NCBI GenBank assembly: GCA_016937135.1
Contig: JAFGWO010000255.1
Location: forward strand, 1 to 6,614
From: Pseudomonadota bacterium
GTDB taxonomy: Bacteria > BMS3Abin14
Length of the DNA stretch: 6,614 bases
Direction of reading: 5' to 3'
The notes beneath the pieces are model-generated. The model did not search any database and was not told the origin of the DNA. It worked only from the letters and a program-made list of their open reading frames with translations. Of the stretch, positions 1 through 5,708 are shown piece after piece; position 1 is the stretch's first letter; every line of letters begins with the position of its first letter. The position numbers and the translations under genes were made by a program.

Positions 1-36
1 TCCGGTCTTGTCTTCCTCAGGAACCTCCTACCCCCT

Positions 37-70
37 TTGGCCCGGGATCGATTTTTCGACCCCGGGCCAA
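37..70. repeat. 15-bp inverted repeat with 4-base loop (hairpin, possible terminator)
   Basis: The arms are 37-51 (TTGGCCCGGGATCGA) and 56-70 (TCGACCCCGGGCCAA), separated by TTTT at 52-55. They pair at 14 of 15 positions. The single mismatch is A-C in a plus-strand transcript but becomes a G-U wobble in a minus-strand transcript, so the hairpin is fully paired only when read leftwards. It could end transcription of a gene on either side. However, no clean U-run follows the stem in either direction (CCTGTTTA on plus, AAGGGGG on minus), so a classical intrinsic terminator is not established. Confidence 0.6.
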
Positions 71-101
71 CCTGTTTAAAAAACGTCAAACGAAACAAAC
101 A

Positions 102-164
102 GAGTCCAGAGTCCAGCGGCCAGAGTCCAGAGTCCAGAGGCCGGAGTCCAGAGGCCGGAGTCCC
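102..164. repeat. Tandem heptamer repeat, nine units, consensus GAGTCCA
   Basis: Nine consecutive 7-bp units start at 102, 109, 116, 123, 130, 137, 144, 151 and 158. Four are exactly GAGTCCA (102, 109, 123, 130) and a fifth is at 144. Variants are GCGGCCA (116), GAGGCCG (137 and 151) and GAGTCCC (158). The phase never slips. A 7-bp period is not a multiple of three, so the array itself gives no reason to think it is coding. Heptanucleotide tandem repeats are known from intergenic DNA of several bacteria. The role here is unknown. Confidence 0.85.
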
Positions 165-229
165 GAGAGTGAATATCCACGTTCTACGCGGCGCCCTTAC
201 CCTTTACGCCCTTACACACCTACTCTTTA

Positions 230-293
230 CGCTGCCACGCCCTCACGCCCTTTCGCCCCCTCGCCCTTTCGCCTCCTCGCCCCGTCGGCCCTT
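230..293. repeat. Degenerate tandem octamer tract, consensus CGCCCTTT, pyrimidine-rich plus strand
   Basis: Eight 8-bp units begin with CG at 230, 238, 246, 254, 262, 270, 278 and 286. The block 246-261 repeats at 262-277 with one mismatch. Outside the CG steps the plus strand is almost all C and T: in 237-312 only 13 of 76 bases are purines. Looser relatives (CCCTTAC at 194-200 and 209-215) precede the tract, and C-rich sequence continues to about 315. The strand asymmetry and 8-bp period argue against coding. Function is unknown. Confidence 0.75.
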
Positions 294-434
294 CCCCACC
301 CCTTCCCACCCCGTCAGGTCCACGGGGTCCCGGGCTTAAAACGGCGTCTTTCAACCGGTCCCTCATGACCCTTTCCCATCCCCCGTAAGCCGTCATCAGT
401 TCCCTTGTAACTATCTGAAAACCTTTTTGTTTCC

Positions 435-463
435 TTGACAAAGGGGGGCTTGGGACATATAGT
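435..463 (+). promoter_or_regulatory. Sigma70-type promoter of the mraZ/dcw operon
   Basis: A consensus -35 hexamer, TTGACA, lies at 435-440. A 17-base spacer follows, then the -10 hexamer TATAGT at 458-463, one base from consensus. Transcription would start near 469-471 and give a leader of about 30 nt before the mraZ ATG at 500. The bases before the -35 are T- and A-rich (about 407-434) and might act as an UP element. This is the only strong promoter-like pair I noticed in the window, so it probably drives the whole cluster. Inferred from sequence alone. Confidence 0.85.
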
Positions 464-489
464 GTGGGACAAAGTGGTACAAAGTGGGA
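464..489 (+). promoter_or_regulatory. MraZ operator: three GTGGGA-like boxes at 10-bp spacing
   Basis: Boxes GTGGGA (464-469), GTGGTA (474-479) and GTGGGA (484-489) repeat at exactly 10 bp, one helical turn, separated by ACAA-type spacers. MraZ proteins are known to bind direct TGGGN repeats with 5-nt spacers just upstream of mraZ, and these boxes match that in sequence and spacing. The middle box has T where the third G is expected. The array covers the predicted transcription start, and the last box overlaps the mraZ ribosome binding site (GGGAG, 486-490). A bound MraZ oligomer should block RNA polymerase. An extra TGGGA at 451-455 inside the promoter spacer is out of phase (14 bp). Confidence 0.85.
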
Positions 490-499
490 GCAAATTGCC

Positions 500-952
500 A
501 TGAATCAGGTTGCTTTTAGGGGTCGGCATCAGCATTCCCTTGATGAAAAGGGCCGCCTGAGCATTCCGTCCAAATTCCGGGAAACCATCGCCCAGGAGCA
601 CGACGGAAGGCTTGTCATCACCAACTTTCCTCTTTGCCTGGTGGGGTACACCCCCGATCAGTGGTCCCTTATCGAATCCCGAACGTCCATGCTGTCCAAT
701 GTCAAAAGCAACATCCAGAGTTTCCTCCGTTATTTTTACTCCGGGGCTACGGAGTGCGAACTTGATCGCCAGGGAAGGATACTTATTCCCCCCTCCTTGC
801 GGGAGGCTGTCGATCTGGACCGGCAGGTTGTCGTGGCCGGGATGTTAAACCGGATCGAGATCTGGAGCCAGGGAAGGTGGGATGAGGAGATGAAGAAGGC
901 CGTTGAGAATTTTGACGGGATCTCGGCGGAACTGGCGGATCTCGGGCTGTAG
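500..952 (+). CDS. mraZ: MraZ, transcriptional regulator of the dcw cluster
   Basis: A DNA-binding repressor of its own operon that forms ring-like oligomers in characterised species. The 150-residue protein has the two tandem AbrB-like halves of the family, each with its DxxGR signature: D15-E-K-G-R19 followed by LSIP, and D89-R-Q-G-R93 followed by ILIP. The length is normal. The ATG at 500 is chosen because GGGAG (486-490) lies 9 nt upstream and because the family begins close to the FRGR motif, here residues 6-9. An in-frame GTG at 464 would add 12 residues but lies before the predicted transcription start and inside the operator, so it is unlikely. As first gene of the cluster it sits directly behind three boxes of its expected binding site. 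A gap of 34 nt precedes rsmH. Identity is very secure; autoregulation is inferred. Confidence 0.96.
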   Translation: MNQVAFRGRHQHSLDEKGRLSIPSKFRETIAQEHDGRLVITNFPLCLVGYTPDQWSLIESRTSMLSNVKSNIQSFLRYFYSGATECELDRQGRILIPPSLREAVDLDRQVVVAGMLNRIEIWSQGRWDEEMKKAVENFDGISAELADLGL

Positions 953-974
953 GCCGGTTTACAGCACAGGCACC

Positions 975-981
975 AGGGGGG
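975..981 (+). promoter_or_regulatory. Ribosome binding site fixing the TTG start of rsmH
   Basis: AGGGGGG ends 5 nt before the TTG at 987. No ATG is in frame near the conserved N-terminus. The frame is open upstream to a TTG at 903, but that would add 28 residues overlapping mraZ and unlike the family. This site makes 987 the best start. Confidence 0.7.
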
Positions 982-986
982 TTCTC

Positions 987-1943
987 TTGACGGGGAAAGA
1001 GCCGATCGGACCCCATGTGCCGGTCCTTGTGGAGGAGATTCTCGAAGGCCTGCGGGTCCGGGAGGGATGCGTTTACCTTGACGGCACCGTCGGGGCCGGG
1101 GGGCATTGCGAAGCGATCCTGGCGAGCTGCCGATCGGCCAGGGTCATAGGCATGGACAGGGACCCGTCGGCCCTTGCGGCGGCCAGGGAAAGGCTCGAAA
1201 AATACCGGGATCGGGTAACCCTGATCCATGGCAACTTCCGCGACCTGGACGAGGTCCTCGATTCCATCGAGGTTGCCTGCGTCGATGGCATAATCCTCGA
1301 CCTCGGGGTTTCCTCGATGCATCTGGACCTCCCGGAAAGGGGGTTCTCCTTTCTCCGCAACGGTCCCCTCGATATGAGAATGGATCCTTCAGGGGGACAG
1401 CCGGCCTGGGAGATCGTCAATAACTGGAGCGCCGGGGATCTGGCCCGCATCCTCTTCAGGTTCGGCGAGGAGAAGCGGGCCCGGGACATTGCGGCGGCCA
1501 TCGTCAGGGAGAGAAAGAGAGAGCCCATCATGACGACAGGGCGGCTTGCGGAAATGGTGGCGGCGGTGCCGGGGATGGCAAAGGTCCGGAATATCCACCC
1601 CGCGACCAGGACATTCCAGGCCCTTCGCATCCAGGTCAACGGCGAACTTGAAGCCATTGAAAAAGGCGTTGTCAAAGGCATCGAGCGGCTCAACCCGGGA
1701 GGCAGGATGGCCGTGATCAGCTTCCATTCCCTGGAAGACCGGATCGTCAAGCGGGGATTTCGGGAGGCCGAGAATCCGTGCCGGTGCCCCCGTTCCCTCC
1801 CCATGTGCGTGTGCGGGCTTCAGAGTCTGGGTCGGGTGGTCACCAGGACGCCGGTGATTCCCTCCGAGCGGGAAAAGGAAACCAATCCCAGAAGCCGGAG
1901 CGGGAAACTGAGGATTTTTGAAAAGAAGGAGGCGTCCCGGTAA
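987..1943 (+). CDS. rsmH: RsmH (MraW), 16S rRNA (cytosine-1402-N4)-methyltransferase
   Basis: Transfers a methyl group from S-adenosylmethionine to N4 of C1402 in the 16S rRNA decoding centre. From the TTG start the protein has 318 residues, normal for the family. The family landmarks appear in order: HVPVLVEE (10-17); SAM-binding motif I from D32 to H40 (DGTVGAGGH); acidic D57 after the next strand; DLGVSS (104-109) followed by the LDLPERGFSF segment; HPATRTFQALRIQVN; and SFHSLEDR near the C-terminus. A Cys cluster of form CxCx6CxC (C265, C267, C274, C276) follows. Many RsmH proteins carry something similar, and it could bind metal, though I cannot show that here. Position 41 is Cys where Ser is frequent in the GGHS motif. 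The gene lies 34 nt after mraZ and 5 nt before the annotated ftsL ATG, so it is operon-coupled. It is not a cell-wall enzyme but is almost always found here. Confidence 0.96.
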   Translation: MTGKEPIGPHVPVLVEEILEGLRVREGCVYLDGTVGAGGHCEAILASCRSARVIGMDRDPSALAAARERLEKYRDRVTLIHGNFRDLDEVLDSIEVACVDGIILDLGVSSMHLDLPERGFSFLRNGPLDMRMDPSGGQPAWEIVNNWSAGDLARILFRFGEEKRARDIAAAIVRERKREPIMTTGRLAEMVAAVPGMAKVRNIHPATRTFQALRIQVNGELEAIEKGVVKGIERLNPGGRMAVISFHSLEDRIVKRGFREAENPCRCPRSLPMCVCGLQSLGRVVTRTPVIPSEREKETNPRSRSGKLRIFEKKEASR

Positions 1944-1948
1944 GGCCC

Positions 1949-2272
1949 ATGGAAATCGCTGCGGGGGCAAAAGTGCAAAGGAAGGAAATGGCTGCGCTGC
2001 GCGGAGGACTGAGGGACTTTTTCTTTGCCCTGGTCATCATGCTCCTCGCGGGAAGCGCTGTTTTCGTAACCATCTGGAGGAGGGTGGCCTTCATCAATGT
2101 GGGCTATGAGGTCACGCAGCTCGAGGAACTCGAGTCGCGGTACCTTCACCTCCAGAAGGAACTCGAGATTGAAAAGGCGATGTTAGAGAGCCCTGAAAGG
2201 ATCGAGAAGATCGCCCGCGGCAGGCTTGGACTGACGGATCCGGAACAAGGGCAGATAAGGAAGCTTCCGTGA
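1949..2272 (+). CDS. ftsL: FtsL, bitopic membrane protein of the divisome
   Basis: FtsL joins FtsB and FtsQ in a complex that recruits and activates FtsW/FtsI at the septum. The 107-residue product shows the expected plan: a short basic cytoplasmic N-terminus, one membrane segment (about 24-43, FFFALVIM to TIW), then a periplasmic leucine-rich coiled coil (about 54-81; L58, L61, L68, L72, L79) and the conserved tail ERIEKIARGRLGL (83-95). Sequence conservation in FtsL is low, so the call rests on architecture, this tail and position between rsmH and ftsI. The start is uncertain. ATG 1949 has only AAGG close by, with a strong AAGGAGG (1926-1932) 16 nt upstream. ATG 1988, residue 14, has AAGGA 5 nt upstream and gives 94 residues. 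Its stop overlaps the ftsI start by 4 bases (GTGA). Confidence 0.9.
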   Translation: MEIAAGAKVQRKEMAALRGGLRDFFFALVIMLLAGSAVFVTIWRRVAFINVGYEVTQLEELESRYLHLQKELEIEKAMLESPERIEKIARGRLGLTDPEQGQIRKLP

Positions 2273-4245
2273 CGGGAAAACGGGGACATCAGGCCAGATG
2301 GGATGCCGTTGTGCGGGCACGGATCCGTTTTCTGGGGGCGCTCGTGCCCCTTCTCCTCCTCCTTCCCGCGGCGAAGGCTTTTAATCTCCAGGTCCAGCAG
2401 CAGGAGGATCTGGCACGCCGCGCCGAACGGCAAAGCCAGATGGTGGAGAGGGTCGCCCCCAAAAGGGGGGCCATCATCGACGCGAACGGCCAGCCCCTGG
2501 CAGTCAGCGTCCCGGTGCCTTCCGTCTATGCCGAGAGGGAAAAGGTCAGGGACAAGAAGGGAGCGGCACGGGATCTGTCGCGGGTTCTCGGGATCAGTTC
2601 GAAGACCCTTTACGAGCGGCTGGAAAAGGGGCGCGGATTTGTCTGGCTTTGCCGGATGGTGGAGCCCGAGGCCGCCAGAAAAGTCCGGGAGATGGGGATC
2701 GAAGGGGTGGGTCTCAGGATGGAGTCGAGGAGGTACTACCCCAACAAGGAACTCGCCGGAAGCGTCCTCGGGTTCGTCGGCACGGACAAGGGGTTAGAGG
2801 GCCTCGAGAACTCCCTGGAGGAATTCCTGCGCGGGGGGGATGGCCTGAGAGTGTTTGATCTCGACGCCAGGGGGGCCCGGATGACCCCGGTTTCCTCCTG
2901 GGAGAAGGCCCCCGAAACGGGGGCAACGGTGCAGTTGACCCTGGATAGGAATATTCAGTTTTTCGTGGAACAGAGCCTGCGGGAGGGGTGTTCGGCCATC
3001 GGCGCCTCCGCCGGGGCCGCGGTTATCCTCGAGTCCCGGACCGGACGGATCCTGGCCATGGCCAATTATCCCGCGTTTAACCCCAATGATTTCAGCAGGT
3101 TCGACCGGAGGTTCTATCAGAACAAGGCCATCCATTACGTTTACGAACCAGGCTCGACCTTCAAGGTTGTCACCATCGCGGCGGCTCTGGAAGAGAAGGT
3201 CTTTGACGACATGGACATCCTGTTCTGCGAGAACGGGCGATTCCAGGTCGCCGATGCCCATATCAACGACCATGTGCCCCACGGGTGGCTGACCCTTTCC
3301 GGGATCATCAGCAAGTCGAGCAACATCGGGGCCACCAAGGTGGGCCTCGAACTGGGGAAGGAGACCCTGGGGAAATACACCCGGGCCTTTGGATTCGGAC
3401 GGGAAACGGGAGTCCTTCTCCCCGGGGAAGCGCGGGGGATTTTGCGCGAGGCAAAGGGATGGACCAGGGTCGATCTTGCCAATATCGCCTTCGGGCAGGG
3501 CCTTGGAGTCACCCCTCTCCAGATGGTCAACGCCGTGAATACGATCGCAACGGGGGGCGAGCGCCTCAGGCCTTTCCTGGTTGAAAAGATCATGTCCCCC
3601 TCGGGAGAGGTGATAATGCACAACAGGCCGACGATTCAGGGGCGGGTCGTGTCCCGGGAGACCGCACGGACGGTGGCGAAAATGATGGAGGCGGTGACCC
3701 GCTCGGGAGGGTCGGGTGAGAACGCTGCCATCCTTGGATACGATGTGGCGGGAAAAACGGGAACGGCCCAGAAATTCGAGAACTCCCGCGGCCAGTATTC
3801 GAAGGAAAAATATATCGCCTCTTTCGCGGGTTTTGTGCCCGCCGCCGATCCCCTGATCACCGCTATCGTGGTGGTGGATGAGCCCCGGAAAAAGATCTAC
3901 GGGGGGACCGTGGCCGCCCCCATCTGGAAGGATATGGTGGTCAAGACCCTCAAATACCTTAACGTTTCCCCGGCCCCCTCCTACCGGGATAAGGTCCCGG
4001 TTTCTCCAGCGGCAGAGCCGAGGATAGCCCGCGTCGATGGGGTGAGGAAGGTAAGCGTCGCACAAGAGACCGTTATGCCCGACCTCAGGGGGCTGACCCT
4101 CCGGGAGGCCCTGGGCAGGCTGGCCGAAACCGACTCAAGGGTAAAGGTCAAGGGAACAGGAGTGGTTGTGGAACAGGTTCCGATGCCGGGAGACGGCATG
4201 GGAGGACCCGTTTCCCTTAGTCTCCAGCCAAGGGGCGAGAGTTGA
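2269..4245 (+). CDS. ftsI: FtsI/PBP3-type division transpeptidase (class B PBP) with C-terminal PASTA domain
   Basis: The septal D,D-transpeptidase that cross-links peptidoglycan peptides; it is anchored in the inner membrane and acts with FtsW. Of 658 residues, 19-38 form the membrane anchor. The RGxIxD motif of the PBP dimerisation domain follows (R66-G67 to D71, then ANG where RNG is usual). The transpeptidase domain has all three active-site motifs: S296-T-F-K299 with nucleophile S296, S350-S-N352, and K496-T-G498. A linker of about 40 residues rich in Pro and Ala leads to one PASTA domain (about 602-655; VMPDLRGLTLREAL), a module also seen on FtsI/SpoVD-type proteins of Firmicutes, Deltaproteobacteria and others but absent from E. 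coli FtsI. The GTG start is supported by AAGGA (2257-2261) 7 nt upstream and by the 4-base overlap with ftsL. The stop overlaps the murE start. The length fits PASTA-bearing relatives. Confidence 0.95.
   Translation: MTGKRGHQARWDAVVRARIRFLGALVPLLLLLPAAKAFNLQVQQQEDLARRAERQSQMVERVAPKRGAIIDANGQPLAVSVPVPSVYAEREKVRDKKGAARDLSRVLGISSKTLYERLEKGRGFVWLCRMVEPEAARKVREMGIEGVGLRMESRRYYPNKELAGSVLGFVGTDKGLEGLENSLEEFLRGGDGLRVFDLDARGARMTPVSSWEKAPETGATVQLTLDRNIQFFVEQSLREGCSAIGASAGAAVILESRTGRILAMANYPAFNPNDFSRFDRRFYQNKAIHYVYEPGSTFKVVTIAAALEEKVFDDMDILFCENGRFQVADAHINDHVPHGWLTLSGIISKSSNIGATKVGLELGKETLGKYTRAFGFGRETGVLLPGEARGILREAKGWTRVDLANIAFGQGLGVTPLQMVNAVNTIATGGERLRPFLVEKIMSPSGEVIMHNRPTIQGRVVSRETARTVAKMMEAVTRSGGSGENAAILGYDVAGKTGTAQKFENSRGQYSKEKYIASFAGFVPAADPLITAIVVVDEPRKKIYGGTVAAPIWKDMVVKTLKYLNVSPAPSYRDKVPVSPAAEPRIARVDGVRKVSVAQETVMPDLRGLTLREALGRLAETDSRVKVKGTGVVVEQVPMPGDGMGGPVSLSLQPRGES
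4230..4235 (+). promoter_or_regulatory. Ribosome binding site for the TTG start of murE
   Basis: AAGGGG lies inside the last codons of ftsI, 6 nt before the TTG at 4242. No in-frame ATG or GTG lies near the expected N-terminus, so this site together with the TTGA overlap sets the start. Confidence 0.6.
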
Positions 4246-5708
4246 ACCTTTCCGGGATCTTCAAGGATATCCATGGACTTTGCATCGACGGGGATCCGTC
4301 GCTGGAGATATCCGGCATCCGGTACGATTCGAGGCGCGCAGGCCCGGGGAATCTCTTCGCGGCTGTGCCTGGAGAGCATTTCGACGGGACGCGCTTTATC
4401 GGGGAAGCGGCGGCAAGGGGCGCCCACGCCTTCCTGGTCCCCACCGGGACCCCGCGGTTTGCGGGCGGGACATGGGTTGTCGCCGAAAACGTCCGGAAAG
4501 CCCTGGCCCTTGCCTGCCGGAATTTCTTTCACAAACCGGACACCCGCCTGGAGGTCGTCGGCATAACCGGGACCAACGGGAAGACCACCAGCTCCTATCT
4601 GATGCACGGGGTCCTGGAAGCGTCGGGGAAAAAGGCCGGCCTGATCGGGACGGTGCAATACCTCGTCGGGGGGCAGATCATCAGCGCGGCCAGGACCACT
4701 CCTGAATCCTGCGACCTTTACGCCATGCTCGACGGGATGGTTCAGGCCGGATGCCGGTCGTGCATCATGGAGGTGAGTTCCCACGCCATTGTCCTTGAAA
4801 GGGTGGCCGGCCTGCTCATGAAGGCAGGGGTGTTTACGAACCTGACCCGCGACCACCTGGATTTTCACCGGGACATGGAAAGCTACTACGAGGCGAAAGC
4901 CGCTCTTTTCAAAAGCGGACAGGTCCAGGGCAAGGTGATCAACCGGGACGATCCCTACGGGAGACGTCTGGCCGGGGAAACAGGCGGCGACATCCTGACT
5001 TTCGGGATGGAGGCCGGAGATATCCGGCCCCGCGGCCAAATCGAGTCCGGGGAATGGGGCAGCAGATTCCTGATGGATACCCCCTGGGGCGAAATTCCCG
5101 TGAGCACACCCCTCCCGGGTTTGTTTAACGTTTACAACATCATGGCGGCGGCCGGGGCCTGCGGTTTCCTGGGGGTGGAAGCCGGGGTCATCGGAGAAGG
5201 GCTGTCCCGGGTAGACCGCGTTCCCGGAAGATTTGAGAGGGTGGACGGAGGACAGCCGTGGACCGCGGTTGTGGATTATGCCCACACCCCCGACGCCCTG
5301 GAGAACCTTCTCATGAACGCCCGCAGGATAACGCCCGGACGGCTCCTCCTGGTTTTCGGCTGCGGGGGGGACAGGGATCGGAGCAAAAGGCCCATGATGG
5401 GGGAGGCGGCGGCCCGGTTGGCGGATCTGGCCATCGTCACCTCGGATAACCCCAGGGGAGAGGATCCCGAAAAGATCATCGATGAAATCGTGAACATCCC
5501 CGGAAACGGCCAAAAGAAGCTTGCCCGGATCATCGACCGCAGGGAAGCCATCGATTCGGCGGTCAGGGAGGCCAGACCGGGGGATACGCTGCTCCTGGCG
5601 GGGAAGGGTCACGAGAACTATCAGATCATAGGGGAGAGGATCCTCCCCTTTTCCGACGTGGACGAACTGAAAAAGGCCATAAAAAGAAACCTGGAGGCTC
5701 AAAGTTGA
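4242..5708 (+). CDS. murE: MurE, UDP-MurNAc-L-Ala-D-Glu:meso-diaminopimelate ligase
   Basis: A cytoplasmic ATP-dependent ligase that adds the third peptide residue to UDP-MurNAc-L-Ala-D-Glu. The 488-residue protein has the three Mur ligase domains: UDP-binding (about 1-100), ATP-binding (about 105-335) and C-terminal (about 336-488). Visible motifs are the P-loop G110-TNGKTT116 with K114, T152-T-P-E155, EVSSHA (177-182), DHLDFH (204-209) and the likely carbamylated lysine K219 in YYEAKAALF. The C-terminal domain shows VDYAHTPDALEN from 344 and GKGHEN (454-459). D402-N-P-R405 is the established signature for meso-diaminopimelate, as opposed to the L-lysine-type motif, so the host wall is predicted to be meso-DAP type. 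Length is normal. TTG start and stop both lie in TTGA overlaps with the neighbouring genes. Confidence 0.96.
   Translation: MNLSGIFKDIHGLCIDGDPSLEISGIRYDSRRAGPGNLFAAVPGEHFDGTRFIGEAAARGAHAFLVPTGTPRFAGGTWVVAENVRKALALACRNFFHKPDTRLEVVGITGTNGKTTSSYLMHGVLEASGKKAGLIGTVQYLVGGQIISAARTTPESCDLYAMLDGMVQAGCRSCIMEVSSHAIVLERVAGLLMKAGVFTNLTRDHLDFHRDMESYYEAKAALFKSGQVQGKVINRDDPYGRRLAGETGGDILTFGMEAGDIRPRGQIESGEWGSRFLMDTPWGEIPVSTPLPGLFNVYNIMAAAGACGFLGVEAGVIGEGLSRVDRVPGRFERVDGGQPWTAVVDYAHTPDALENLLMNARRITPGRLLLVFGCGGDRDRSKRPMMGEAAARLADLAIVTSDNPRGEDPEKIIDEIVNIPGNGQKKLARIIDRREAIDSAVREARPGDTLLLAGKGHENYQIIGERILPFSDVDELKKAIKRNLEAQS
5692..5697 (+). promoter_or_regulatory. Ribosome binding site for the TTG start of murF
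   Basis: TGGAGG, a strong Shine-Dalgarno sequence inside the end of murE, stands 7 nt before the TTG at 5705. It is the best ribosome site in the cluster and makes the TTG start credible despite the weak codon. Confidence 0.75.

Larger units (their letters stand above)
1..434. other. Gene-free, repeat-rich leader upstream of the dcw promoter
   Basis: No convincing gene lies here. Open frames cross it on both strands (plus 37-339; minus 220-501 and 314-601), but their products are low-complexity Pro/Arg/Ser-rich strings that follow the underlying 7-bp and 8-bp DNA repeats and match no family I recognise. The region contains a hairpin (37-70), a heptamer array (102-164) and a pyrimidine-rich octamer tract (230-293), listed separately. 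From about 317 to 434 I see nothing beyond a rise in AT content towards the promoter. The gene to the left is outside the window, so its orientation is unknown. Confidence 0.75.

Noticed and set aside
13..29. Shine-Dalgarno-like sequences on the minus strand (AGGAGG at 24-29, GAGGAA at 13-18) suggesting a divergent gene just left of the window
   Set aside because: No start codon is visible before the edge, and both sites are 12 or more bases from it, so the spacing would be poor.
102..315. The repeat tracts as a CRISPR array
   Set aside because: Units are 7 or 8 bp and directly abutting. There are no 25-40 bp repeats with unique spacers and no cas genes in the window.
37..339. A plus-strand open frame whose product repeats SPES/SPEA-type segments
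   Set aside because: The peptide repeat is a by-product of the 7-bp DNA repeat (three units make 21 bases). It has no recognisable domain and no good ribosome site, and it runs through the hairpin and the pyrimidine tract.
464..499. An upstream GTG start for mraZ adding 12 residues
   Set aside because: It lies in the first operator box and before the predicted transcription start, and MraZ proteins normally begin just before FRGR. ATG 500 has its own ribosome site.
220..601. Two minus-strand open frames over the octamer tract and mraZ start
   Set aside because: Low-complexity Gly/Arg-rich products that cross the promoter, operator and the start of mraZ on the opposite strand. They are shadows.
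903..986. A longer rsmH beginning at TTG 903
   Set aside because: The extra 28 residues overlap mraZ in another frame and do not resemble the family N-terminus. AGGGGGG sits 5 nt before TTG 987.
2794..4065. A 423-codon minus-strand open frame opposite ftsI
   Set aside because: Same reason: a GC-driven shadow of the transpeptidase frame, with a Gly/His/Pro-rich product unlike any family I know.
3981..5702. A 573-codon minus-strand open frame opposite ftsI and murE
   Set aside because: It is long only because the region is GC-rich. It lies opposite two well-supported enzymes, and its product shows no recognisable domain.
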